Positions 27,590-36,365 of a DNA stretch of 64,000 nt are shown here, piece after piece. The stretch's first letter is position 1. The number at the start of each line of letters is the position of its first letter. A program made the position numbers and the translations under genes. Location: positions 186,001 to 250,000 of the forward strand of contig NZ_OCMZ01000002.1 of assembly GCF_900215485.1 (NCBI RefSeq), given 5' to 3'. Below the pieces are notes generated by a model. The model worked only from the letters and a program-made list of their open reading frames with translations, had not been told where the DNA came from and searched no databases. The stretch is from Nitrosovibrio sp. Nv4 (lineage in GTDB: Bacteria; Pseudomonadota; Gammaproteobacteria; Burkholderiales; Nitrosomonadaceae).

Positions 27590-27892
27590 TAAGAGCCATT
27601 GCCGGATTCCTTGTCTTTCTCCTGCCCCAATTTGATCTGCCTGGTCCTCGAAATATCGGATTACCGGGCTAAATATTTCTGGCTTGGCGCCGTTAGCATC
27701 CTGTATGGATTATGGATATGGCTAGTCCGAACAGGAGGTTTCTTGATCCGGCGGGCAGACAGTACAAAGGTCGTATCGGCGAACGCGGTAATACAGTGCG
27801 TAAAGCGCTTTTGCTGGTTTTTACGGGTTTCGGATTCAAGGTCCGAATGACGAAATTCATATTATTTTCTGATCGGCTAAATAGGATACAAC
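27590..27892. other. flgJ-flgK intergenic region
   Basis: 303 bases. Only weak small frames without family resemblance. It holds the sigma-28 site at 27670-27696 and the TAGGA ribosome binding site of flgK. Confidence 0.6.
27670..27696 (+). promoter_or_regulatory. Probable sigma-28 promoter of flgKL
   Basis: TAAATATT (27670-27677), an 11-base spacer, GCCGTTAG (27689-27696). The -10 half is close to consensus, the -35 has two mismatches. It lies 197 bases before flgK, and gives flgK-flgL the late expression known for hook-associated proteins. Confidence 0.65.
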
Positions 27893-29803
27893 ATGGGTAA
27901 CGGCATTTTTGGCATTGGCCTCAGCGCGCTCAATGCGGCCCAGCAGGGATTGCTTGTTGCCGGGCACAACGTCAGCAACGCGGCCACTCCCGGCTACACC
28001 CGCCAGCAAATCGTTCAGTCAACCAGCGCAGCACAAGCCACCGGCGGTGGATTCATTGGCAAGGGCGTGCAAGTTGATACGGTCAGGCGCATATACAACG
28101 AGCTCCTTGTCAATCAGGTCACGCAGGCAAGAACGGAATCCTCCCAGCTCGACGCGTATTTTACGCAGATGAAGCAAATCGATAGCCTGTTGGCGGATCC
28201 GAGCGGGCGCCTTGGCCTGGCGCCAGCACTACAGGAATTTTTTGGAAGCGTGCAGGATGTGGCCACCAGCCCATCCGGCATAGCTTACCGCCAGTCCATG
28301 TTGTCCAATGCCGAAGTACTGGTACGACGCTTCCAGTCGCTGAACGACAGCCTTGATGAGATCCGGGATGGAGTGAACGCACAGATCGAGAATAGTGTTT
28401 CGCTAATCAACACGCTGGCGGCAAGGATCAGCGAACTGAATGCTACCATCAGCCAGGCCGAGAACAACGCCGGTGGTCAACCCGCGAACGATTTGCGTGA
28501 CCAGCGCGATGAACTGGTCACGCAACTCAATGATCAGGTCCGCGCCAAGGTCGTCGAACAAAGTGACGGCGGTTACAGCATATTTATCGGCACTGGTCAG
28601 TCCCTGGTCGTGGGCTCAACAGCTTTCGAACTCTCAACGATTGCTTCTCCGGTTGACCCGCACCGCCTCGAAGTCGCCTATGTTTCCGGCGGCAATAGCA
28701 TACCGGTCAGGGAATCAAGCCTGGATGGCGGCAAGCTTGGCGGGCTGCTGCAATTTCGCAACGAAGAACTAGATGCCGCGCGTAATGGTCTGGGACGCGT
28801 TGCGATCGGTTTGGCGGTTACCTTCAACGACCAGCACCAGCTGGGGCAGGATATTCAGGAAAATCTGGGTGGTGATTTTTTTACGGTGCCGGATCCATCG
28901 ACAACGGCTTCCACCCGAAACCTGGGCGACGCAGTCATCGCCACTGAAATTTCCGATCCCGGGGCGCTCACCACCAGCGATTACCGCCTGCATTACGATG
29001 GCGCCAATTACACGTTCACGCGGCTTAATGACGGCGTCACGCAAACGTTCGCGGGATTTCCGCAAACGGTGGATGGTGTGCGCTTGAGTTTTGCTTCCGG
29101 CGCCATTGCTGCCGGAGACGAATTTCTTATTCGCCCAACGGCCAACGGAGCCGGCCAGATAGAGGTGGCCATACAGGACACCAGTCTGATCGCGGCCGGT
29201 GCACCCATTCGAACCGATGCGCCAACCGCCAATACGGGCACCGGGCGCATCAGCGCCGGTACCGTCGATGCACCCCCACCCCCCGATCCGGATTTAAGAG
29301 AACCGGTCACTTTTACTTTCACCAGCACTACGACTTTTGATGTGAGTGGCAATGGGACCGGCAATCCCGTCGGCATTACGTTCACGCCCGGCAGCCCGAT
29401 CAGCTACAACGGTTGGACGGTGCAGATAACCGGCTCGCCCCAGCCGGGCGATACATTCAGCATCGGCCCGAATACCGATGGAGCAATGGATAACCGCAAC
29501 GCTTTGCTGTTGGGGGCGCTGCAGAGCGGCAACACCTTGGCTGGCGGCACGGCGAGCTACCAGAGCGCCTATGGCCAGGTAGTCAGCCTGATGGGATACA
29601 AGACCCGCGAACTGGAAGTAACCAGCGCCGCCCAGACAGCCCTGCTGAGCCAGGCACAAGCCTTGCAGCAATCCGAGTCAGGTGTGAATCTGGACGAGGA
29701 AGCCGCCAATCTCCTGCGCTACCAGCAGGCATATCAGGCAGCCAGCAAGGTGATACAGGTAGCCACTCAGATGTTCGACACACTGCTTGATATAGCAAGG
29801 TAA
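27893..29803 (+). CDS. flgK: FlgK, hook-associated protein 1
   Basis: 636 aa. N-terminus GIFGIGLSALNAAQQGLLVAGHNVSNAATPGYTRQ and C-terminus SGVNLDEEAANLLRYQQAYQAASKVIQVATQMFDTLLDIA are diagnostic. The middle (about residues 300-510) is a variable Thr/Pro-rich D2 domain with a PPPPDPD stretch. It joins hook to filament and is carried to the export gate by FlgN. flgL follows after 170 bases without a clear terminator. Confidence 0.96.
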   Translation: MGNGIFGIGLSALNAAQQGLLVAGHNVSNAATPGYTRQQIVQSTSAAQATGGGFIGKGVQVDTVRRIYNELLVNQVTQARTESSQLDAYFTQMKQIDSLLADPSGRLGLAPALQEFFGSVQDVATSPSGIAYRQSMLSNAEVLVRRFQSLNDSLDEIRDGVNAQIENSVSLINTLAARISELNATISQAENNAGGQPANDLRDQRDELVTQLNDQVRAKVVEQSDGGYSIFIGTGQSLVVGSTAFELSTIASPVDPHRLEVAYVSGGNSIPVRESSLDGGKLGGLLQFRNEELDAARNGLGRVAIGLAVTFNDQHQLGQDIQENLGGDFFTVPDPSTTASTRNLGDAVIATEISDPGALTTSDYRLHYDGANYTFTRLNDGVTQTFAGFPQTVDGVRLSFASGAIAAGDEFLIRPTANGAGQIEVAIQDTSLIAAGAPIRTDAPTANTGTGRISAGTVDAPPPPDPDLREPVTFTFTSTTTFDVSGNGTGNPVGITFTPGSPISYNGWTVQITGSPQPGDTFSIGPNTDGAMDNRNALLLGALQSGNTLAGGTASYQSAYGQVVSLMGYKTRELEVTSAAQTALLSQAQALQQSESGVNLDEEAANLLRYQQAYQAASKVIQVATQMFDTLLDIAR

Positions 29804-29972
29804 AGAGCCGGCTGTGCCATTCATGCCAGAACCGATTTTTTGCTCATCGCGCTCTCAGACGCCCGACACTCATAAGGAAGCGAGGTAGGTAAAATCGCGG
29901 CTGTAATCGCGGACGCAATGAACAAGCTGAAACAAGACCGGATAGAGATAGAGTCACGAAAGGAGAGTCACG

Positions 29973-30908
29973 ATGCGCGTCAGCAGTAATACCAGCTATG
30001 AACTCGGCATTGCCGCCCTCAACCGCCAGCAGGTCACGCAGGTGAAAAACCTGGAGCAGATAAGCAGCGGCCGGCGTATTCTTACGCCGTCTGATAATCC
30101 CGCGGCTTATGTCCGGGTGCTGGAAGTCTCCCAGGCCGATGCAGGCAATACGCAATATGCGATGAACCGCCAGCAGGCCATGGCCGGTTTCGGGATACTG
30201 GAAGCGACGCTTGGCGGCGTCACGAACTTGCTTCAAAACGCGCAGGAACTTGCCGTGTACGCGGGAAACGGGACATTGACCGATAGCGGGCGCAGCGCCA
30301 TTGCAACCGAATTACGCGGCAATCTGGACGAACTGCTGAGCCTTGCCAACCGTACCGATGGGAGCGGGCAATATCTTTTTTCCGGTTTCCAGGGCGCAAT
30401 CAAGCCATTTGACGACACAGGCAGCGGTGTTCAGTATTTTGGGGATGAAGGCTTGCGCATGGTCCAGGCCAGCGCATCGCGCCAGCTAGCAGTGAACGAG
30501 TCGGGACGAGAGGTGTTCGAGCGAATCCCGAATTCGGGAGGAGGGTATCAGAGCATGTTCAAAACGCTCTCCGATCTGATCGGCATACTCGAAACGCCCG
30601 TGACCGATGCCGCCAGCAAGGCTGCATTCTCCAGCGGGCTGACCACCGCACAGGGAAATTTGTCCAATGCGCTCGACAACGTGCTGCGGGTCCACGCGTC
30701 GGTGGGCACACGCATGAAGGAAGTGGATACGCTCAATGAGGGCGGCGACGAGTTGAATATTCAGTATAAGCAGCAGCTATCAGAACTGCGGGATGTCGAT
30801 TATGCAAAGGTGATCAGTGATCTCACCCAGCAGCAGGCTTATCTCGAAGCGACGCAGATGGCATTTCTGAAGGTACAGGGGTTGTCACTATTTGATTATA
30901 TACGGTGA
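29973..30908 (+). CDS. flgL: FlgL, hook-associated protein 3
   Basis: 311 aa. Flagellin-like ends: MRVSSNTSYELGIAALNRQQVTQVKNLEQISSGRRILTPSDNPAAYVRVLEV and YAKVISDLTQQQAYLEATQMAFLKVQGLSLFDYI. It is the second junction protein, between FlgK and flagellin. AAAGGAGAG precedes the ATG. The end is followed by a short AAGGG-TTCG-CCCTT hairpin without a T run. Confidence 0.95.
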   Translation: MRVSSNTSYELGIAALNRQQVTQVKNLEQISSGRRILTPSDNPAAYVRVLEVSQADAGNTQYAMNRQQAMAGFGILEATLGGVTNLLQNAQELAVYAGNGTLTDSGRSAIATELRGNLDELLSLANRTDGSGQYLFSGFQGAIKPFDDTGSGVQYFGDEGLRMVQASASRQLAVNESGREVFERIPNSGGGYQSMFKTLSDLIGILETPVTDAASKAAFSSGLTTAQGNLSNALDNVLRVHASVGTRMKEVDTLNEGGDELNIQYKQQLSELRDVDYAKVISDLTQQQAYLEATQMAFLKVQGLSLFDYIR

Positions 30909-31065
30909 CGATAACCGGTTTCTCCAAGGGTTCGCCCTTATGCCCTCTTGCCCTCCGGATGATTCGCCAATAGATTTTTAATTCCACCTTTTCCAATTTT
31001 TCTTCGCGGATAAAGCTCCAATTGAAGCCCGGGGTTTTTTGAAACGGATGAATTGAGGTCGACGA

Positions 31066-32343
31066 ATGATCCTTGATACGGCTCAGTCTGTTTCTTTTGC
31101 TCCGCAAGTGAAGGAATTTTTCCTTGCGCGGCAGCCGATTCTGGATCGGAACCAGAATCTCATCGCTTATGAATTATTGTTCCGCAGGACAGGCGCTGGC
31201 TTGGCAACCACTGTTGATGATTCACGCGCAGCCGCCACCCTCGTCGCGCACATGCTGGAGCTTGGTCTTGAAAACGTAATTGGCGGCGTTCCTGGCTTCT
31301 TCAACGTGGATTCCACAATATTGATGGGTGATCTGGTTAATTTTTTGCCATGTAAAAAAGTTGTGTTTGAGCTTCATCAAACAGACAAGATAAGTCCGGA
31401 GCTTGTCCAGCGCGTCTCCGGGATGGTGGATGCCGGATACAGGTTTGCACTGGACGATGTAATTACGCTTTCGGAATACATAAAGCCGTTACTGCCGCTG
31501 ATAAAGATCGTTAAAATCGATACCTCTGTCATGACTCGGACGGATCTCGCAATTCTGGCCCGCCAATTCAAGCAGGCCCATAAATTACTTCTTGCGGAAA
31601 AAGTGGAGACGATCGAACAGTTCCAGAATTGTCTCGATCTTGGGTTCGACTATTACCAGGGTTATTACTTTGCCAAGCCCGCTATTCTATCGGGCAAAAA
31701 GCTCACCACCTCACAGTTGGCAGTCATGCAATTGATAGCGTTGATAGCCAGGGATGCCGATAACGCGGAAATTGAGCGCAGCATCAAAAAGGAAGTATCG
31801 CTCTGTTTGTCCTTGCTGAGGCTGGTCAATACGACGGGAATGGGTGTCACGAAGAGTATCGACTCATTAAGTGAGGCGTTGGTGGTGCTCGGCCGCAATC
31901 AGTTGCAGCGATGGCTGCAAATCCAGCTCTACATCGCACCGCATATAAACGCTCATTTCGCGTCGCCACTTCTCTTGCTGGCGACGACGCGCGGCAAACT
32001 TCTTGAACTCATTGCCAGAAAACTCAAACCCGCGAATAAAAGTATTGCTGATACCGCATTTACAGTCGGCATCTTATCCTTGCTGGACGCCTTATTCGGA
32101 CAGACCATGGAAAAGATCCTTGGGCAAATCGTTCTCGGCAAGGATGTCAGCGAAGCATTATTGTATCGGCGCGGATTTTACGGTGATTTACTCAAGCTTT
32201 CCGAATGTATCGAAAAATCCAGTGAAGCCAGCCGAGCGTTAGCACCGCTACTTCTTAAACTGGAACTGCCGGTTGAAGATCTTTATCCCCTGCAACTGGA
32301 AGCATTTGAATGGAGTAACAGCTTGTTGCCTTTCGTGCACTAG
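31066..32343 (+). CDS. EAL-HDOD signalling protein (YuxH/CdgJ type)
   Basis: 425 aa, no membrane helix. Residues about 20-200 are an EAL domain of the atypical kind: YELLFR in place of EALLR, FFNVDS, FELHQ, KIDTSVM, AEKVET and YYQGYYFAKP keep most metal-ligand positions, but the loop-6 motif DDFGxG reads DDVITLSEY. Residues about 205-400 are a HDOD domain (LSLLRLVNTTGMG, IDSLSEALVVLGRNQLQRWLQIQLY). Members of this family affect motility in Vibrio; many have lost phosphodiesterase activity and act by protein contact. Placed between flgL and fliC, so a motility role is likely. GAGG before the ATG. Confidence 0.9.
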   Translation: MILDTAQSVSFAPQVKEFFLARQPILDRNQNLIAYELLFRRTGAGLATTVDDSRAAATLVAHMLELGLENVIGGVPGFFNVDSTILMGDLVNFLPCKKVVFELHQTDKISPELVQRVSGMVDAGYRFALDDVITLSEYIKPLLPLIKIVKIDTSVMTRTDLAILARQFKQAHKLLLAEKVETIEQFQNCLDLGFDYYQGYYFAKPAILSGKKLTTSQLAVMQLIALIARDADNAEIERSIKKEVSLCLSLLRLVNTTGMGVTKSIDSLSEALVVLGRNQLQRWLQIQLYIAPHINAHFASPLLLLATTRGKLLELIARKLKPANKSIADTAFTVGILSLLDALFGQTMEKILGQIVLGKDVSEALLYRRGFYGDLLKLSECIEKSSEASRALAPLLLKLELPVEDLYPLQLEAFEWSNSLLPFVH

Positions 32344-33020
32344 GGGTAATTCTCGCAGGATTGTTCATGGCTAAACTGGGGCGGAGCACAGGGGAGTGAA
32401 ATGAAGATGGTAGAAATTGTAGTAGCTATTGAGCCGCACGCGCCGTGATTGATTAACTGGAAGGACTTGCTGTCGTGGAATTCGGCGCTCCGGGTGCAGG
32501 TACTGTCGAATAGCCCAACCGCGGATTGCCTCCGTCTTCTTTTAGTATTTATCCAACGTCATATCCAAGCCGAAGATGCGAAGTCATCCGCTTCGGAGTT
32601 CCTCGAAAAGTTCTCGCCGACCCTGATCGTCCCTGAACAAGAAATCACGGTCTCGTCCAACCTACAGATTTTGCAGTAATTCAAAGGCCTTGGGTAGCCT
32701 CAAAAGTCCGCTATGCCTGTATCTCGGGCTCACGGTCGTGAAGTTGATCCATATCTTTCTTCCCTTTTCGCGACCTCCTTTTCGTTAACCTGATGACGCC
32801 ATATTATCTTAAATATTTTCGGTTAAATTTGATGTGGGCACGGTTTCGAGGCTTGTTTTTTGAACGACATGATCTAAATTGGAAATAGTCGGTTCCTTGC
32901 TTTCCTACAGAAGTGAGACCAATTGTATAAGAGGAATTGCGATGGGTACCTGTCGGATCGGATATACCAGCACTCAAGGAGTATGGACCACAGTCTGATA
33001 AAACCTTTGGGAGGCGAGAG
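32344..33020. other. Accessory intergenic region with a dead gene
   Basis: 677 bases. The first half carries a degenerate thioredoxin copy (32401-32695). The rest is AT-rich with no gene; it must carry the promoter of the lipoprotein protease. A single TTTCCTA heptamer occurs at 32901-32907, which is not enough for an operator call. Confidence 0.55.
32401..32695 (+). pseudogene. Decayed duplicate of the thioredoxin-like gene at 34646
   Basis: The DNA aligns almost without gaps to 34646-34940, from the start codon on, at a constant offset of about 2246 bases: ACTGGAAGG (32456 / 34702), TTCGGCGCTCC (32481 / 34727), CGAC-CTGATC-TCCTGAA further on. The copy is dead: translation from 32401 stops after 15 codons (MKMVEIVVAIEPHAP, then TGA), and in the homologous frame the active site WCGHC has become GAGTV with a TAG soon after. 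A frame of 76 codons that overlaps it (32449-32679) is in another phase and has no resemblance to anything. It marks an old segmental duplication around the protease gene. Confidence 0.8.
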
Positions 33021-34475
33021 ATGAGCTATTTCCGGTGGGCAGTTATCACAGCTATGGCTGGGTTGGCGATTCTGGTAGGGGGCTGTGCAACCACAGAAGG
33101 AAGAAACACTCAAGATCAGAGTTCAATCCGGGCCGGAATCACCCTCGACGATAAATTTCTTAAAATAGCTGAAAAAATACCGGGTTTTGGCGGTATGTTT
33201 TTTGATGAGCATGGGGTTCTGAACGTATACATTAAAGCTCTCGAAGAACAACCGAACACCAGCGCTATCAGCGATTTGGAAGCACGGATAGCCAAGGCGA
33301 TAAAAGAGGTGATGGGTAAAAATTTCTTTCAACAAGCTAGGGGTCCTTATGGCGATTTCGCAAAGGAGCCGTTGTACAAGCGCGGAGAGGACATAAAAAT
33401 TATTAAGGGTGAATATGATGTTTTGCAACTCGCTGAGTGGCGAAAAAGTCTGGATAAAATGCTTGGAGTGCCTGGCGTCGTGTTCACTGATCTGGATGAA
33501 CAGAAAAACCGTCTGAAAGTAGGTATCGAGGATTCGACAACGCAGGGATCGATCGAAGCACAACTGAATAATCTCGGGGTACCGTCGAAGGCTATGATCA
33601 TCGAAGTGGTCAAGCCCATCAGGTTTCAGGCCACCCTGAGGGATAGGCGGCGTCCTGTACGAAGAGGATCTCAGATCGAGGCTGATACTGGCTGGTTCAG
33701 CTACAAAATCTGTACATTTGGCTTTAATACCATTCGCAACGGTAGAAATGGATTTGTGACCAACTCTCACTGTACCGAAACCCAGGGGGGTAGCAACGGC
33801 ACGGACTTTCATCAACCCTATGATCCCTGGTATAGCGAAGGTAACAAGATTGGTGACGAGAATGTCGATCCTGCCTATTTTATCGGCGGCGACTGCCCGG
33901 CTGGAAAAAGGTGCTGTTTCAGCGATACCGCTTTTATAGCTTATACGGTTCGCAGAGGGGAGGATATTGCGAGAACCACAAATGATAACGGATCTATAAC
34001 ACTGGATGATTCAAATCCTGCCATAAGAATAGTCAGCGAAACTGAGGAACCTGTTGACGGAATCTTTCTGAATAAGGTGGGAAGAACCACCGGCTGGGCT
34101 TTTGGCAACGTCAACGGTACATGTCGGAATATTCAGGTTAAGGATACCGATATCATATTTTTCTGTCAGTTTCGCGTGGTCGGTACTGGTGACAATAGGG
34201 TCACGGACAACGGTGATAGCGGCTCCCCGGTTTTTGGGTTATCGGACAATGAGGCGAGCCTTTATGGGATCCTGTGGGGCGGGCCCGATGACGGCAGCTC
34301 TTTTGTTTTCAGTCCAATTGGGAGCATTGAGGAGGAGTTAGGGCCTCTTACAACCGTTTTTCCTCCTCCCCCCGAACCCGAGCCGAGCAGCTGCCCACGC
34401 GGCCAGCGTTGCTGCGAGGACTTGCCGAACGGGACGTGCATACTCTGCATACCTCAAAACGCCGAGTGTCCCTAG
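33021..34475 (+). CDS. Lipoprotein trypsin-like serine protease
   Basis: 484 aa from the ATG at 33021 (GGGAGGCGAG upstream); the longer frame to 32937 lacks a signal. N-terminus WAVITAMAGLAILVGGC is a lipoprotein signal with Cys22. A pro-like region of about 200 residues (two alpha/beta units, GIEDSTTQGSIEAQLNNLGVPSK) is followed by a chymotrypsin-fold domain: GFVTNSHCTE (catalytic His), SDTAFIAY (likely Asp), and NGDSGSPVF (catalytic Ser). CPAGKRCC is inserted before the Asp motif, and a Pro-rich hinge leads to a Cys-rich tail, CPRGQRCCEDLPNGTC, with the same CPxGxRCC pattern. Probably membrane-anchored, facing the periplasm or surface; substrate unknown. No flagellar relative is known to me. 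Confidence 0.82.
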   Translation: MSYFRWAVITAMAGLAILVGGCATTEGRNTQDQSSIRAGITLDDKFLKIAEKIPGFGGMFFDEHGVLNVYIKALEEQPNTSAISDLEARIAKAIKEVMGKNFFQQARGPYGDFAKEPLYKRGEDIKIIKGEYDVLQLAEWRKSLDKMLGVPGVVFTDLDEQKNRLKVGIEDSTTQGSIEAQLNNLGVPSKAMIIEVVKPIRFQATLRDRRRPVRRGSQIEADTGWFSYKICTFGFNTIRNGRNGFVTNSHCTETQGGSNGTDFHQPYDPWYSEGNKIGDENVDPAYFIGGDCPAGKRCCFSDTAFIAYTVRRGEDIARTTNDNGSITLDDSNPAIRIVSETEEPVDGIFLNKVGRTTGWAFGNVNGTCRNIQVKDTDIIFFCQFRVVGTGDNRVTDNGDSGSPVFGLSDNEASLYGILWGGPDDGSSFVFSPIGSIEEELGPLTTVFPPPPEPEPSSCPRGQRCCEDLPNGTCILCIPQNAECP

Positions 34476-34645
34476 TATGTCGCGCCATTAGAAAGAGTAT
34501 CGAGTTATTTTTAGCGTTAGCAGACTCGCCGGTTAGGATGTATCCTCAGGAGAAATAGGGTAGGACATGGTTAATACGCTGTGTAATCAACTGCGGAAGG
34601 TTGGTCAGTTCGGCAGGCGATCTATGCGGCGAAGCGGATTATAAT

Positions 34646-34978
34646 ATGGGCATGAACAGTGTTTACGCGGCTATGGAACCATCGCGCGCCGAAATCGATT
34701 CACTGGAAGGCCCCGTTGTCATAGAGTTCGGCGCTCCCTGGTGCGGACACTGCCGCGCCGCCCAGCCGCTGATTGCTTCGGCCTTGTCCGAATACCCGTC
34801 CGTACGGCACATCAAGATCGAGGATGGCAAGGGTCGCCCTCTCGGGCGTTCCTTCAGAGTAACGCTCTGGCCGACGCTGATCTTCCTGAATCACGGCAAG
34901 GTAATCGCTCGCTTGGTTCGGCCTGCCGATTCTGCCGTGATTAGCAATGCTCTGGAAAAACTGAACGACACACTGTGA
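34646..34978 (+). CDS. Thioredoxin-like protein
   Basis: 110 aa. VVIEFGAPWCGHCRAAQPLIASAL carries the redox motif CGHC in a thioredoxin fold, then VRHIKIEDGKGRPLGRSFRVTLWPTLIFLNHGKVIARLVRP, in which the usual cis-proline is in LWPTLIF. No signal peptide, so it is cytosolic; CGHC (as in PDI) instead of CGPC suggests a different redox potential. The start is uncertain (34646 or 34652; no strong ribosome site). A dead copy lies 2.2 kb upstream beyond the protease gene. Confidence 0.9.
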   Translation: MGMNSVYAAMEPSRAEIDSLEGPVVIEFGAPWCGHCRAAQPLIASALSEYPSVRHIKIEDGKGRPLGRSFRVTLWPTLIFLNHGKVIARLVRPADSAVISNALEKLNDTL

Positions 34979-35178
34979 TGGCTAGCATGTTAGCCGCACT
35001 GGGCCATTGAGTTGTTTTAGAATTGATACAGGCTGTATGCTATCGGTTTCGATGGTTGTGCTTTAACTTTTGCCTCATCCATCCATCCCAGGCAATGCAT
35101 GAGCAAATGTATTCATGATCGTGTTCCGCCCGCGGTTACCCGTCTCTTGTCGGATATCATTGAGTACATAGCCTACCG

Positions 35179-36360
35179 ATGAAGCAAAAAGAGGAACAAT
35201 CCGAGTTATACGCCATGGCGGAAGCCCACCCGTTGACCATTGTTGCGAATTCCCCCGGCATGGTGTTTCAATATATCGAGTGCGAGAATGGCGGCCATTC
35301 CATACCATTTGTAAGTGACCAGTGCCTCAATGTGCTGGGCATCAAGGTGGATGAACTTAAAGCTGACCCTTCCCTGCTACTGGATCTTGTGCTACCGGAG
35401 GACCGGGAGAGTCTGCGTCGGTCCAAGGCCCACTCAGCCGCCAGTTTGACGATATGGAATTGGGAAGGGCGGCTCTGGATCGAATCATATGGCGACGTGA
35501 AATGGGTCAGCCTGCGAGCCAGTCCGCGCCGGGAAAAAGGCGTCGGCGTGATCTGGGAAGGGATTATCATCAATGTCACGCAAACCAAGCGCAGGGAGAC
35601 CGAGCTCAAGGAATCGCATAAACGGTTGAAGGAAGTATCAGCTCATGTCATGGCGGCGGTAGAGCACGAGCGCATTCGCATTGCCCAGGAGATTCATGAT
35701 GATCTGGGGGGCAACCTGACGGCTATCAAGATCGATCTCGACTGGCTGGGCCGGCATATGGGCGGCGATGGCGATAATCCCGAGCTGCCGGCTAAAATTC
35801 GTACTGTCTCTCGTATGGTGGACCGCACGATGCATTCGATTCAGCGCATTTGCCGTGATTTGCGTCCAGGCATCATGGATTTCGGCATTGCTGCGGCGAT
35901 CGAATGGGAGGCAGGGGAATTTGCCAAACGCCTGGGCATCCCTTGCGAAATCTCGTGCGCGCAGCAGGATATTGAACTGAAGCCTGATGCGGCGGTTGCC
36001 GTATTCAGGATTTTCCAGGAGGCGCTCACCAATATTATCAAGCATGCACAGGCATCGTATGTCTGGGTGCGATTGAACGTGGTACGGGAGCAGAATACGA
36101 GGCATCTGGAGCTGGAGGTTAGGGATGACGGCAGCGGCATTACCCCAGCCGATTACTCGAAGTTCAATTCTTTCGGCATCCGGGGCATGGTCGAGCGAGC
36201 AGGGCTTCTCGAGGGAAAATTGACTGTCAGCGGTCAGCGAGGGCAGGGAAGAAAAGGTACAACGGTGCATTTGTCGATCCCGCTTGCGTCGGGAGAGGGA
36301 AACTCGATTACGGCAGGATCGAGCGCTGCTCGATCGAAGACTGCACGACCAAAGGCATAG
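35179..36360 (+). CDS. Soluble NarX-type sensor histidine kinase with PAS domain
   Basis: 393 aa without membrane helices or signal peptide. A PAS domain at about residues 15-140 (FVSDQCLNVLGIKVDEL, IWEGIIINVTQTKRRE), then the HisKA_3 dimerisation domain with AQEIHDDLGGNLTAIK (phospho-accepting His at residue 173), and a HATPase domain with N box (RIFQEALTNIIKHA), G1 (RDDGSGI), and FGIRGMVERAGLLEG. It should sense a cytosolic signal and phosphorylate the response regulator that begins six bases downstream. The tail SSAARSKTARPKA is disordered. The signal is unknown. Confidence 0.92.
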   Translation: MKQKEEQSELYAMAEAHPLTIVANSPGMVFQYIECENGGHSIPFVSDQCLNVLGIKVDELKADPSLLLDLVLPEDRESLRRSKAHSAASLTIWNWEGRLWIESYGDVKWVSLRASPRREKGVGVIWEGIIINVTQTKRRETELKESHKRLKEVSAHVMAAVEHERIRIAQEIHDDLGGNLTAIKIDLDWLGRHMGGDGDNPELPAKIRTVSRMVDRTMHSIQRICRDLRPGIMDFGIAAAIEWEAGEFAKRLGIPCEISCAQQDIELKPDAAVAVFRIFQEALTNIIKHAQASYVWVRLNVVREQNTRHLELEVRDDGSGITPADYSKFNSFGIRGMVERAGLLEGKLTVSGQRGQGRKGTTVHLSIPLASGEGNSITAGSSAARSKTARPKA

Positions 36361-36365
36361 CGGTC

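Noticed and set aside
31011-31037. TAAAGCTC before the EAL-HDOD gene as a sigma-28 -35
   Set aside because: Nothing like GCCGATAA follows at 11 bases.
32449-32679. 76-codon open frame
   Set aside because: It is in the wrong phase of a decayed thioredoxin gene and carries no recognisable protein.
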